36,572 nt of DNA from Clostridiaceae bacterium (GTDB taxonomy: Bacteria > Bacillota > Clostridia > Saccharofermentanales > UBA5734): the NCBI GenBank assembly GCA_012523135.1, contig JAAYJD010000052.1:1-36572 (forward strand), written 5' to 3'. Made by a program: the position numbers and the translations under genes. Each line of letters starts with the position of its first letter. Position 1 is the stretch's first letter. Positions 24,451 to 35,246 of this stretch are shown one piece after another. The notes below the pieces were generated by a model that did not search any database, was not told where the DNA came from, and was given only the letters and a program-made list of their open reading frames with translations.

Positions 24451-25211
24451 TGCGCGAGCAGCACCTGGCTGGCATCGCGATAGCCCTGGCGGATGTTGGC
24501 GTCGATCATCTCGTGGCGGATGTCCAGGATGCCGCCGATCGGTTTATCCGGCTTGATCGAGATCACCTGGGCGCCCTCGGGGTTGTAGGCGCGCACCAGC
24601 CCGATGCCGCCGACTTCCACCTCGATGATCCGGGTGAAGCCGCGTGACAGCAGCATTTCGGTCGGACGGTTGTTGTAGACGCCGCCGTCGACGAAGCGCT
24701 TGCCGTCGATCTTGACCGCCCGGAACAGGGGCAGGCTGGCGCTGGCCAGGATGTAATCGAACAGCTGGCCCGGGGGAACGTCGCCGCGGAAGACGCTGAC
24801 TGGATGAAATTCCGAGAGGGAATAGGTGAGAACGCCCAGGTCGATCGACGACCGGCGCAGGCGCTCCTCATCCAGGTAGCGGTCCATCTGGCGGCGCAGC
24901 GGGCTGGTGTCCAGCCCCCGCTCCTGGATGACCAGGCGGGTCAGGGTGGTCAGGTTGCGGTGGTCGAAGATGTTGTTGGGCTCCGGCAGCGGTTCGGGCA
25001 GCGCGACCAGGTCCTTGACCGACACCTCGTGCCAGGCCCGGTTGGCCAGGTCCCAGTCGCCCTGGCAGAAAAAAGCCCCGTTGATCGCCCCGATCGAGAC
25101 CCCGACCACGGCGCTGATCGGCACCTGCCGCTCAAGGAGCGCTTTCCAGACACCCAGCTGATACGCGCCGCGCGTGCCGCCGCCGGCCAGGACCAAGCCA
25201 AAACCTTCCAT
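24435..25211 (-). CDS. patatin-like phospholipase family protein
   Basis: A 258-residue serine hydrolase of the RssA/patatin type. The oxyanion loop GGGTRG is at residues 10-15. The nucleophile elbow GVSIG places S39, and the catalytic dyad aspartate is D175 in DGG. No signal peptide or membrane segment is seen, so it probably acts on lipids in the cytoplasm or at the inner face of the membrane. AGGAGG stands 8 bases before the ATG on the minus strand. Its promoter shares the -35 box with pgi. The physiological substrate is unknown. Confidence 0.92.
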   Translation of the reverse strand: MEGFGLVLAGGGTRGAYQLGVWKALLERQVPISAVVGVSIGAINGAFFCQGDWDLANRAWHEVSVKDLVALPEPLPEPNNIFDHRNLTTLTRLVIQERGLDTSPLRRQMDRYLDEERLRRSSIDLGVLTYSLSEFHPVSVFRGDVPPGQLFDYILASASLPLFRAVKIDGKRFVDGGVYNNRPTEMLLSRGFTRIIEVEVGGIGLVRAYNPEGAQVISIKPDKPIGGILDIRHEMIDANIRQGYRDASQVLLAHHFAG

Positions 25212-25242
25212 GCGCGTTCCTCCTCAGGCGTTCTCAAGACCC

Positions 25243-25294
25243 ATTATCCCGCGGTACCGGGTTCGTTGCAAGCATCTGGGGCATGCGCTATACT
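25243..25294. promoter_or_regulatory. divergent promoters sharing one palindromic -35 box
   Basis: TTGCAA at 25266-25271 is its own reverse complement. On the plus strand it is 17 bases from TATACT (25289-25294), the pgi promoter. On the minus strand it is 17 bases from GATAAT (25248-25243), the patatin promoter. Both spacings are ideal, so RNA polymerase could engage in only one direction at a time. Confidence 0.65.
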
Positions 25295-25353
25295 GAACCG
25301 GAATAATTACGCTCCGGCAGATGGTCTGCCGTCGAGCGACAGGAGGCAAAAAA

Positions 25354-26708
25354 ATGATTAAACTGCATTCGGGCAACGTTCTGCCGTTTGCCCGCCAGTC
25401 TGAACTTGACCAGATGCGTCCGCAGCTGGAAGCGGCCCATGACCTGCTGCACAAAGGCGCCGGCCCCGGCTGCGAGTACCTGGGCTGGCTGGACTGGCCC
25501 AGCGACTTTGATCGCGCCGAACTGGCCCGCATTCGCAAGGCCGCCGCCCAGATCCGGCGCGACTCGGATGTACTGGTCGTCATCGGTATCGGCGGCTCCT
25601 ACCTGGGCGCCCGCGCCGCGATCGAAATGCTGGGTCCGGGGTTCCCGCAGCTGCTCAGCAAGCGCCAGCGCAAGGCGCCCCTGGTCCTGTTCGCCGGCAA
25701 CAACCTCAGCCCGGACTATCTGGCTGAGCTGCTCGATGTCCTGGCAGACAAAAAAGTCTCGGTCAACGTCATCTCCAAGTCCGGCACCACGACCGAGCCG
25801 GCCCTGGCCTTCCGCGTCTTCAAGCGCTGGATGGAAGACCGCTACGGCAAGGACGGCGCCAAAACGCGCATCTACGCGACGACCGACCGTTCGCGCGGCG
25901 TGCTGCGCCAGCTGGCGGATACGGAGGGCTACGAGACCTTTGTCGTGCCGGACGACATCGGGGGACGCTTTTCCGTGCTGACGGCCGTCGGCCTGCTGCC
26001 GATCGCCGTGGCCGGCATCGACGTGCGCGACATGCTGCGCGGCGCCCGCGACGGAGCCAAGACCTGGCAGAAGCCCGACCCGGATGTCAACGACTGCTAC
26101 GCCTACGCCGCCTGGCGCAACATCCTGCTGCGCAAAGGCTACGGCGTCGAGATCATGGTCAACTACGAGCCCAAGCTGCACATGTTCACCGAGTGGTGGA
26201 AGCAGCTCTACGGCGAGAGCGAAGGCAAGGACGGCCGCGGCATTTTCCCGGCCGGCGTCGACAACACCACCGATCTGCACTCGATGGGCCAGTACGTCCA
26301 GGACGGCCGGCGCATGCTGTTCGAGACGGTCCTGCTCAGCGAACAGGCCGGCCGCGCCTTTGAGGTGCCGCTGGATCCGGAAAACCGCGACGGACTCAAT
26401 TTCCTGGCCGGCCAGGATTTTGCTCAGGTCAACCGCCAGGCGGCCCAGGGTACGGTCCTGGCCCATGTCGACGGCGGCGTGCCGAATTTGCAGCTCAGCT
26501 TCCCCGAGCGCAGTGCCTATTGGTTCGGCCAGCTGGTCTATTTCTTCGAGCTGGCCTGTGCGATCAGCGGCTACCTGCTGGCGGTCAACCCCTTCGACCA
26601 GCCGGGGGTCGAAAACTACAAGCAGAACATGTACGCCCTGCTGGGCAAACCGGGCTTTGAGCAGCGCCGCGCCGAACTGGAAGCGCGCCTTAACGGATCG
26701 GAGCGGGC

Positions 26709-26712
<4 letters not shown>
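25354..26712 (+). CDS. pgi: glucose-6-phosphate isomerase
   Basis: Interconverts glucose 6-phosphate and fructose 6-phosphate in glycolysis. The 452-residue length matches the short Bacillota-type enzyme. Visible motifs are [12 protein letters not shown] near residue 80, the sugar-phosphate loop [12 protein letters not shown] near 143, the [12 protein letters not shown] segment near 305, and the C-terminal [20 protein letters not shown] signature with the active-site lysine. AGGAGG (25341-25346) is 7 bases before the ATG. The stop overlaps the start of the TIGR03960 gene (ATGA), so a glycolytic gene heads a run of radical SAM and RNA-processing genes. Confidence 0.97.
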
Positions 26713-28578
<1,866 letters not shown>

Positions 28579-28589
<11 letters not shown>

Positions 28590-29247
28590 TTTACGCCTGG
28601 CCTATGCCCGCCGCGAACCGGCCATCTGGCTGGCCCACCTGGACATGATGCGGACCTTCGAGCGCTCCGTGCGCCGGGCCGGCATTCCGGTCGCTTACAG
28701 CGGCGGCTACAACCCGCGCCCCCAGCTGGCTTTCGCACTGCCGGTCGGCGTGGGCATCGCCACCGAAGCCGACTGGCTGGATGTCCGTTTGGACGAAGCG
28801 GCCGCCGATCACGACGATCAAAGCGCGCTTTGGTGCGCCCAGCTGAACCGCCATCTGCCGCCGGGCCTGGCCGTCCACAGCGCTTCGCGGGTCCTCGATA
28901 CCGGCCCCAGCCTGATGAGCCGGGTCCAGGCCGCCGATTACCGCCTGCAGACGCCGGGCCTGGCCGCGGCGGCCGACCAGTTGAGGCAGACCGCAGAGGA
29001 TTCCCCCTGGATCGCCGACAAGAACAGCAAGGGTCGGCTGGTCAAGACAGACATCCGGCCGCTGGTGCTGCGCTGGCAGACCGAAGCGGCGGATACGCTG
29101 CTCGTGACCGCCCTGGCCGGCAGCCGCCAGAATTTGCGCCCCGACCTGCTGCTGCAGGTCCTGACCGCACGGGGCGGCCTGGACGAGCTGGCCGCGGCCG
29201 ACTGCCAGGTAACGCGCACCCGCCTCTGGCTGGATACACTCCCGTGA
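28579..29247 (+). CDS. TIGR03936/DUF2344 protein
   Basis: A 222-residue protein whose N-terminus (LRLAYARREPAIWLAHLDMMR, with RAGIPVAYSGGYNPRP after it) is the DUF2344 signature. The real start is the TTG at 28579, 8 bases after GGAGGAGG (28563-28570), inside the end of the preceding gene. Upstream in-frame ATG codons would add a tail that only mirrors the coding sequence of the other frame. In some genomes DUF2344 is fused to the TIGR03960 protein, so the two act together, probably in RNA or cofactor modification. The function is unknown. Confidence 0.88.
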
Positions 29248-30311
29248 CAGCGGCGGACAAACCGGTGCAGGAGCTGGCGGTCTACCGCCGCCAGGAGAAG
29301 CTGTTCTGCGTGCTGCTCGAGGCCGGCCGGCCGGCCGAGGTCGTGGCGGCGCTGCCGGGCCAGACCTTTTTTCGCCAGAATCTTTACCTGGGCAAGGTGC
29401 GCCAGGTCACACCGGCCTTGAACGGGGCCTTCATCGACATCGGCGACAGCCACGACGCCCTGCTGCCCCTGGGCGAGGCGCCGCTCGGGATCAAGGCCGG
29501 CCAGACGCTGTGCGTGCAGCTCAGGAAGCTGACCGCGCCGGGCAAGGGACACCGCGTCAGCACGCGCTACGAGCTGCCCGGTCCGTATGCCGTCTGGCTG
29601 TCGGACGGGCACCCCCGGCGGCGCAGCAAGCTGCGTGAACTGCCGCCTGACGAACAAGAACGGCTCTATACCCAGGACCTGGAGCGGCTCGGCCGTTTCT
29701 GGCAGTCCCTGGAGCAGGAGATGGGAAAAGGCCCGGTGCCGCGGCTGCTCTACCCGCTGGGCGAGCCGTGCTACATCGCCCTGACCAGCTGGGCCGGACC
29801 GAACCTGGGGCGCATCCGCGTCGCGGAGCCGGACCTGTATGAGCAGATCCGCCAGCTGCTGGCCAGCCTGATGCCGACCGCCTTGCCGCTGCTCCATCTC
29901 CAGCCGGCCGCTGACCTCTTCGGCCTGGCGGACATCCTGGGCCTGGCCGACCTCGACGAGCGGCTGACCCGGCGCAAGGTCTGGCTGGACAAGGGCGGGT
30001 TTATCGTGATCGACACCACCGAGGCCCTGACGGTCGTCGATGTCAACAGCGGCAAAGACACGTCTGGCCGCTCCGGTCAGGAGTTGCGCTTGCGCACCAA
30101 TTTGCAGGCCGCCGCTGCCGTGGCCGCCGAACTGCGCCTGCGCAACACGGCCGGCATGGTCGTGATCGATTTTTTGCGCTTGCTCCGCGAGGAGGACAAA
30201 AAACAGGTCGACGCGGCGCTGCGCCGCCATCTGGGCCGCGACCGCGCCAAGTGCAAATGCCTGGGCTTCACGGCGATGGGCCTCTACGAACTGGTGCGCA
30301 CAGCCCTCTGA
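29244..30311 (+). CDS. ribonuclease G/E family protein lacking the C-terminal zinc-link region
   Basis: A 355-residue endoribonuclease. An S1 RNA-binding domain spans about 43-110. The DNase-I-like catalytic domain has aspartates D266 in VVDVNSGK and D309 in VVIDF, 43 residues apart as in E. coli RNase E. The protein ends at LGFTAMGLYELVRTAL, where family members normally continue with TRKR and a Cys-X2-Cys zinc link needed for dimer-of-dimer assembly. No continuation is seen in any frame after the stop, so this is a genuine short form rather than a local frameshift. The GTG start overlaps the previous stop (GTGA) and has little ribosome site of its own, so it depends on coupling. Confidence 0.85.
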   Translation: MTAADKPVQELAVYRRQEKLFCVLLEAGRPAEVVAALPGQTFFRQNLYLGKVRQVTPALNGAFIDIGDSHDALLPLGEAPLGIKAGQTLCVQLRKLTAPGKGHRVSTRYELPGPYAVWLSDGHPRRRSKLRELPPDEQERLYTQDLERLGRFWQSLEQEMGKGPVPRLLYPLGEPCYIALTSWAGPNLGRIRVAEPDLYEQIRQLLASLMPTALPLLHLQPAADLFGLADILGLADLDERLTRRKVWLDKGGFIVIDTTEALTVVDVNSGKDTSGRSGQELRLRTNLQAAAAVAAELRLRNTAGMVVIDFLRLLREEDKKQVDAALRRHLGRDRAKCKCLGFTAMGLYELVRTAL

Positions 30312-30315
30312 CACG

Positions 30316-30343
30316 TTGCAAATCTGATCAGACCTGTTACCAT
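30316..30343 (+). promoter_or_regulatory. promoter of the mgtC-like gene with a palindrome in its spacer
   Basis: TTGCAA (30316-30321) and TACCAT (30338-30343) are 16 bases apart, and TGT precedes the -10 as an extended element. The spacer contains the perfect palindrome TCTGATCAGA (30323-30332), a position where a bound protein would block RNA polymerase. Confidence 0.5.
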
Positions 30344-30375
30344 AGGGTTATTTCCTGGAGAAAGGTGTGAGGATC

Positions 30376-31038
30376 ATGACGGATATCCTGATCATGGCGG
30401 GGCGGCTGCTGCTCGCGGCTCTTTTGGGCGGCATCGTCGGCCTGGAGCGTGAAAGCAAAAAGCGCGCGGCCGGCTTGCGTACGCACCTTCTGGTCTCGCT
30501 GGGGTCGGCGCTGGTGATGGTGACCGCCGAGTACATGGTCACGGTCTACCAGGGGAGCGGCGTCGATATCGACCCGACGCGCCTCGGCGCCCAGGTGATC
30601 AGCGGCATCGGCTTCCTGGGAGCCGGCACGATCATCAAGCAGGGCGTCAACGTGCGCGGCCTGACCACGGCCGCCAGCCTGTGGGCTGTTGCCTGCGTCG
30701 GCCTGACCGTCGGCGCCGGCTACTATGCCGCGGCCGCCGTCGCCGTGGCCATCATCTTCGGGGCGCTGGTCCTGCTCGAAAAATTTGAAAAAAGCCGGAT
30801 CAGCCAGGCCAAGACCAACCCTGAGATCATCGTCCGGGTGGATAACACCCCGGGCAAGCTGGGTGAAGTCGCCTCCGCCATCGGCAGAGCCGGCGCCAAC
30901 ATCACCAACATCGAGATCGAAGGCGACGACGCGCAGTACACGCTGGTCCGCTTGTCGCTGCATCTGCCTAAAACCGTCAGCAAGGACCAGATCTTGGTGG
31001 CGCTCAAGACGATCGGCGGGCTGTTCCTGATCGAATAA
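30376..31038 (+). CDS. MgtC/SapB-family membrane protein
   Basis: A 220-residue protein with about four or five membrane helices in residues 4-130 and a cytoplasmic ACT-like domain (about 148-220, starting IIVRVDNTPGKLGEVASAI). MgtC signatures are GLERE (22-26), GLRTH, and GIGFLGAGTIIKQG with RGLTTAASLW. Family members are linked to growth at low magnesium and to ATP synthase inhibition in Salmonella, while many others are of unknown role. An in-frame GTG at 30367 is the alternative start. No magnesium-transport gene is adjacent. Confidence 0.92.
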   Translation: MTDILIMAGRLLLAALLGGIVGLERESKKRAAGLRTHLLVSLGSALVMVTAEYMVTVYQGSGVDIDPTRLGAQVISGIGFLGAGTIIKQGVNVRGLTTAASLWAVACVGLTVGAGYYAAAAVAVAIIFGALVLLEKFEKSRISQAKTNPEIIVRVDNTPGKLGEVASAIGRAGANITNIEIEGDDAQYTLVRLSLHLPKTVSKDQILVALKTIGGLFLIE

Positions 31039-31075
31039 CGGCAAACGCCGGGCTACATGCGTATTGAACCCTGGT

Positions 31076-31105
31076 TTGCCAGACTGCCGGGTCAAAAGGT
31101 ATAAT
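31076..31105 (+). promoter_or_regulatory. promoter of the SASA-sulfatase group
   Basis: TTGCCA (31076-31081) and a perfect TATAAT (31100-31105) are separated by 18 bases. A 7-base inverted repeat, GGCAAAC (31040-31046) with GTTTGCC (31074-31080), overlaps the -35 box and could bring a regulator to it. Confidence 0.7.
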
Positions 31106-31133
31106 ATCCTTACGATGCGTTCAGGAGTGCATA

Positions 31134-33179
31134 ATGGCCGCGAATCTCAGTCTTCCATCTTATTTCCAATCCGGCATGGTTCTGCAGCAGCAGGTGCCGT
31201 TCAAACTGCGCGGCCGCGCCCTGTCCGGAGCCCAGATTTTTTTTCACCTGGAAAGGCAGCCGTTTGACGGCCGCGCCGTATCGCCGCTGGACAGCCAGTA
31301 CGGGATCATCTTCCGTCAGCAGGTCCAGGCCGGGAATACGGGCTTTTTCGAGATTGAAGGTCCGCTTTGCGAGGCGTCGTTCGATCCCTACAGCCTGACC
31401 CTCGAGTCGGAAGGCGAGCGCATCGTGCTCGATGAGGTCCGTTTCGGCGAAGTCTGGATCGCCGGCGGCCAGTCGAACATGCAGATGCCGCTGTCGGCCG
31501 TGCTGAGCCACCAGGAGATCGAGGATCTGGCGAATGTCCATTATGTGCGCGTGCTCAGCCAGTCTGCGACCGGCCTGGGCCGGGGGCGGCCCCATTACGC
31601 CTATCATCCGGCTGACGACCTCTGCGAAGCCGTCTGGCTGCGCGGCGACCAGCCTCAGGATATCGCCGGTGTGTCGGCCGTCGGGTTTGCGTTCGCGCGC
31701 AGCCTGCATCTCGAACTGAAGATCCCGGTCGCGTTTATCGAGACGGCCCTGGGCGGCAGCTGCATCCATGCCTGGATCAGCCGTCCGTCGCTGGAGTCGG
31801 AAGAGGCGGTCCGGCAGCATGTTGTCGCGATGGGCTTTTACCGCGATGAGCAGAACTGGGACACCAGCCGCAACTGGGAAACCACCCAGTACCAGCCGGC
31901 TGCCTTGTTCAACAGCAAAATCGCACCGCTCGCCGGCCTGGGCGCCCGCGGGGTGCTCTGGTACCAGGGTGAGAGCGATGTCCACACCCCGCAGGTTTAC
32001 CGGATCGCATTCCACAAACTGGTCGGCGACTGGAACGAGGTCTTCACGCCTGCCCAGCCCGAAGGTCTGGCTTTTCTGATCGTGCAGCTGGCGCCGTACT
32101 GGTACGGCGACGCAAACGGCATGCGCCTTTGCATCTTCAACGAGATGCTGGCGGCCGTCCGGCACAGCCTCGGCAATCCGACGGCCATTTTGCCGGTCTA
32201 TGACCTGCCCTTGGATTATGCGGCGGCCCCGCTCGATTGGCGTCATCCGCTTCACCCGCTGGCCAAGCTGCCGGTCGGGCAGCGTCTGGCCCGCATCGCC
32301 CAGGGTCTGCTCTACAAACGCAAAGCGCCCGCGTCGGCGCCGGAATGCGTCGATATCGAGGTCGTCGGCAACAAGATGCTGCTCTCATTCAGCCAGATCG
32401 GGGAGGGGCTGCGCCTGACCGGCGGAGGCGAACGGCTGAACGGCTTTGCCATCTGCGGCCCGGACCGCCAGTTCCGGCAGGCTCAGGCACGCATCCTCTA
32501 CGGGGTCCGGGTGATGGTCTGGCATGACCAGATCCGCGATCCTCAGGCGGTGACCTACGCGTTCCAGGACATGAACCAGGAAGCCAACCTGATCAGCCGC
32601 GACCAGCTGCCGGTTGTGCCGTTCCGCTCGGACCGTTTCCAGTCCGAATACAGTCCGCCGCTGGAGTGGACCCACTGCGAGTCGCTGCGCCTCTGGTGTA
32701 CGCCGGACGCGTCGGATGCCCTGACAACCGGCTATCACCCGCGCTGGCGTGTCGTGCGCGGCCAGTGCGAGATCGGGATCGAAACGGTCAACAAGACAGA
32801 AGGAGACGGCGCCTTTTTGCTTCATTACCAGACCGATGAACAGAACGAAGTGGCGCTCGAGCCGTTGCTGCACTACGCATCGCTTAATCCGCCCCTGGAT
32901 CTGAGCGCCTATGACAAGCTGACCATGCAAATCTTCAACGCCGCCCAGCACATGAAGCATGCCCGCCTGGCGATCGCGGCCGGTGCGCCCGACGCGCCGC
33001 TGCACCTGCTGCCGGAGCGCCCGGTCGTTTTGGCGGCACTGCGCTGGCAGACGATCGGTTTCAAGCTGAGCGGCCTCAATTTGCCGCTGGAGCAGGTGCG
33101 CCGCCTGGTCTTGATCTTTGAAGACAAGAAAAAACGCGGCGAGCTTTATATCGACCAGATTTGCCTGACAAAATCATGA
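31134..33179 (+). CDS. sialate O-acetylesterase family (SASA) protein
   Basis: A 681-residue carbohydrate deacetylase candidate. The SGNH-type nucleophile is S114 in GGQSNM (111-116), and the conserved block LWYQGESDVH (275-284) provides the acid and histidine region. The N-terminal 100 residues form a beta-sandwich. Residues about 520-681 look like an added carbohydrate-binding jelly-roll domain. No signal peptide is seen, so it should be cytoplasmic, unlike many relatives. The ATG at 31134 has AGGAG 6 bases upstream. It heads the group with a beta-helix lipoprotein and a sulfatase, which suggests removal of acetyl and sulfate groups from imported glycan fragments. Confidence 0.87.
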   Translation: MAANLSLPSYFQSGMVLQQQVPFKLRGRALSGAQIFFHLERQPFDGRAVSPLDSQYGIIFRQQVQAGNTGFFEIEGPLCEASFDPYSLTLESEGERIVLDEVRFGEVWIAGGQSNMQMPLSAVLSHQEIEDLANVHYVRVLSQSATGLGRGRPHYAYHPADDLCEAVWLRGDQPQDIAGVSAVGFAFARSLHLELKIPVAFIETALGGSCIHAWISRPSLESEEAVRQHVVAMGFYRDEQNWDTSRNWETTQYQPAALFNSKIAPLAGLGARGVLWYQGESDVHTPQVYRIAFHKLVGDWNEVFTPAQPEGLAFLIVQLAPYWYGDANGMRLCIFNEMLAAVRHSLGNPTAILPVYDLPLDYAAAPLDWRHPLHPLAKLPVGQRLARIAQGLLYKRKAPASAPECVDIEVVGNKMLLSFSQIGEGLRLTGGGERLNGFAICGPDRQFRQAQARILYGVRVMVWHDQIRDPQAVTYAFQDMNQEANLISRDQLPVVPFRSDRFQSEYSPPLEWTHCESLRLWCTPDASDALTTGYHPRWRVVRGQCEIGIETVNKTEGDGAFLLHYQTDEQNEVALEPLLHYASLNPPLDLSAYDKLTMQIFNAAQHMKHARLAIAAGAPDAPLHLLPERPVVLAALRWQTIGFKLSGLNLPLEQVRRLVLIFEDKKKRGELYIDQICLTKS

Positions 33180-33217
33180 ATACCGAAAACAACAGGACAT
33201 TCTGACGGGAGCATGAC

Positions 33218-35242
33218 ATGATCGAATGGATTCGCAAGATACCGGGCAAGTCCCGCAGACTGCTGGCCAGTTGCCTGGTTGTCGGCGGCATTTGGGCCCT
33301 GGCCGGCTGCCTGCCGCCACCGACCTCGAACGCTACGCTGGCACCGACGGTCATTTCGGTGACCCCGACAAACGGCCAGGAACCGTCCGGGACACAGCCC
33401 ACGCCGCGCCCGACGCTGCCAGCCCGCCAGGAGCTGCAGCCGCTGGACCCGTATGGCGCTTTCGCGTCAGGCTACACGCTGGAGCTGCCGGACGGGGTCT
33501 GGCTGGACACGGGAACGGCCGGCCGGGTCAGCGCGGTGCGCGATCTGGTCGTGCGCGCATCCGGCGACGGACGGGCGATCCTGACCCGGGAAAGCGACGA
33601 CCGCGCGATCCTGACATTGACGTCCTGCGAGAACATCTTGTTCCGCCAGGTCCGCTTCGGCTACGACCAGCCCGACTGGCCGGACCAGGCCGAACCGGGT
33701 TCTATACCGCTGGTCGAGCTGGTCGACTGCATCAATGTCCGTTTTGAGGACTGCGCCTTCTTCGGCAGCGCCGCTGACGCGCTGCGCCTTGACAGTTCGG
33801 AAGGCGTCGTGCTGGAAAACTGCACCTTTTACAACAACGCCGGGTCGCCGCTGGCAACCGGCGATGCCTGGCAGACCAGCCAGGTCAGCGCCAGCGACTG
33901 CCTGTTCGAAACCGTCGGCAGTGGCATGCTGCCCCTGAACCTGGGCGCGTCAACCTTTACGCGCTGCGAGTGGATCGGCCGCCAGGGCTACCTGGTGCCG
34001 CTGGCCGCGGCCAACCGGCTCCAGGCAGAGGAACGGCTGCTGCGCGCGCCGCGGGCGACCCTGGTCGGGCACCTGACCCATGTTCTGGCCACACGGGTCG
34101 CTTCGTTTGCTGATGAGGACCAGGCGATCCGGATCCAGGACAACATTTTTGCCAGCCAGGAAGTCTTTGGGCTGTTTGACAGCCTGGAACAGACGCTGCC
34201 CGCTTTGCTGCCGCCGCCGACGCTGGCCTGGTCGCTGAGCGGTGAGAAGGCCGAAGAAACCGAACCGGGCCAGATGCTGGATCCGACCCTGGGACTGCAG
34301 GTGACGCTGCGAACCGAGATCGTCCCGGTGCCGACGACGACGCCGGTCGTGACCGACGCCGTAGCACCGACGATGAGCCCGACAGAACCGCCCGCGCCGG
34401 AGCGCCTCTACGACATCGGGCGGCTGATCAGTGCCCTCATGCCCTTCCGCCAGCTGGCCGGTCAGCTCGATCCGCTGATTACCGGCGCGGTCGATTTCGA
34501 ACTGCGCGACCAGTTCGGCAAAGACCTGTTGACGCTTGCCATCCCCATCGACAAGCTGCAGGAATGGATCGATGGCTCGCGGCCGGACACGCTGCTGGCT
34601 CAGGGCGGATTGCGGCTGCAAAACCCCGACCTGGTGCCCGCCGATTTCTGTCTGCGTGAAACCTGCGGCCTGCTGAGCGCCCGCTGGCAGCAAGCCCGCC
34701 TGAGCCGCGCGCTGGGCTGCGAACCGGCCCAGCAGATTGTCTACCCGGCCGGCGAGGCCTGCCTGGTCGAGCATCAACTCAGCTACGAGGGCACCACGCT
34801 GTCGGAGGCGACGGCCTGGCACCATTACACGTTTGGCGTTGAACGCACGGCCGCGCAAGGCCTGACCGAATGGAAACCGGTTGCGATCCTGGCCAGCCAG
34901 GCTGACGACGGCCGTTATTTCGTGACCCTGGCCGGCGGGACGGATCGTCTGCCATGCCAGCTGCCGGACGAAACGCAGCTGGCCCTGGTGCAAAGCTTGC
35001 TCGAAGAACCTGTTTCCGTAACGGCCGACGGCCAGGAACTGGCGCTGCAGATGCTGTCGGCCTGGCTGGAAGAACCCGCGCCCGTCTTGCCGCTGCTGGT
35101 GTTGTCTGCCGATGAAACACAGCTGACCGCCCTGGTCGTCCTCTATGACGAGGCATGCCGGCCACGGACCGTTACGCTCGAACTGGTTCTGGCTGACGAT
35201 ATCTGGACCATCCAGTCCGCTGAATTGCAGAAGGGAAGTTAA
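33218..35242 (+). CDS. lipoprotein with right-handed beta-helix domain
   Basis: A 674-residue exported protein. The signal peptide (residues 9-30) ends in lipobox LAGC with the lipidated C31, followed by a Pro/Thr-rich linker (about 33-70). Residues about 110-240 carry short repeats of the parallel beta-helix kind, for example CENILFRQVRFGY, CINVRFEDCAFFG and SEGVVLENCTFYN. A second Thr/Pro-rich linker lies near 370-395, and the C-terminal 270 residues match no family I recognise. Beta-helix proteins often bind or cleave polysaccharides, but no catalytic residues can be named. The start has GGGAG 6 bases upstream. The sulfatase start follows 4 bases after the stop. Confidence 0.8.
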   Translation: MIEWIRKIPGKSRRLLASCLVVGGIWALAGCLPPPTSNATLAPTVISVTPTNGQEPSGTQPTPRPTLPARQELQPLDPYGAFASGYTLELPDGVWLDTGTAGRVSAVRDLVVRASGDGRAILTRESDDRAILTLTSCENILFRQVRFGYDQPDWPDQAEPGSIPLVELVDCINVRFEDCAFFGSAADALRLDSSEGVVLENCTFYNNAGSPLATGDAWQTSQVSASDCLFETVGSGMLPLNLGASTFTRCEWIGRQGYLVPLAAANRLQAEERLLRAPRATLVGHLTHVLATRVASFADEDQAIRIQDNIFASQEVFGLFDSLEQTLPALLPPPTLAWSLSGEKAEETEPGQMLDPTLGLQVTLRTEIVPVPTTTPVVTDAVAPTMSPTEPPAPERLYDIGRLISALMPFRQLAGQLDPLITGAVDFELRDQFGKDLLTLAIPIDKLQEWIDGSRPDTLLAQGGLRLQNPDLVPADFCLRETCGLLSARWQQARLSRALGCEPAQQIVYPAGEACLVEHQLSYEGTTLSEATAWHHYTFGVERTAAQGLTEWKPVAILASQADDGRYFVTLAGGTDRLPCQLPDETQLALVQSLLEEPVSVTADGQELALQMLSAWLEEPAPVLPLLVLSADETQLTALVVLYDEACRPRTVTLELVLADDIWTIQSAELQKGS

Positions 35243-35246
35243 GCCG

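Noticed and set aside
31040-31080. Terminator after the mgtC-like gene
   Set aside because: The 7-base inverted repeat has a 27-base loop and no T-run after it; it overlaps the next promoter instead.
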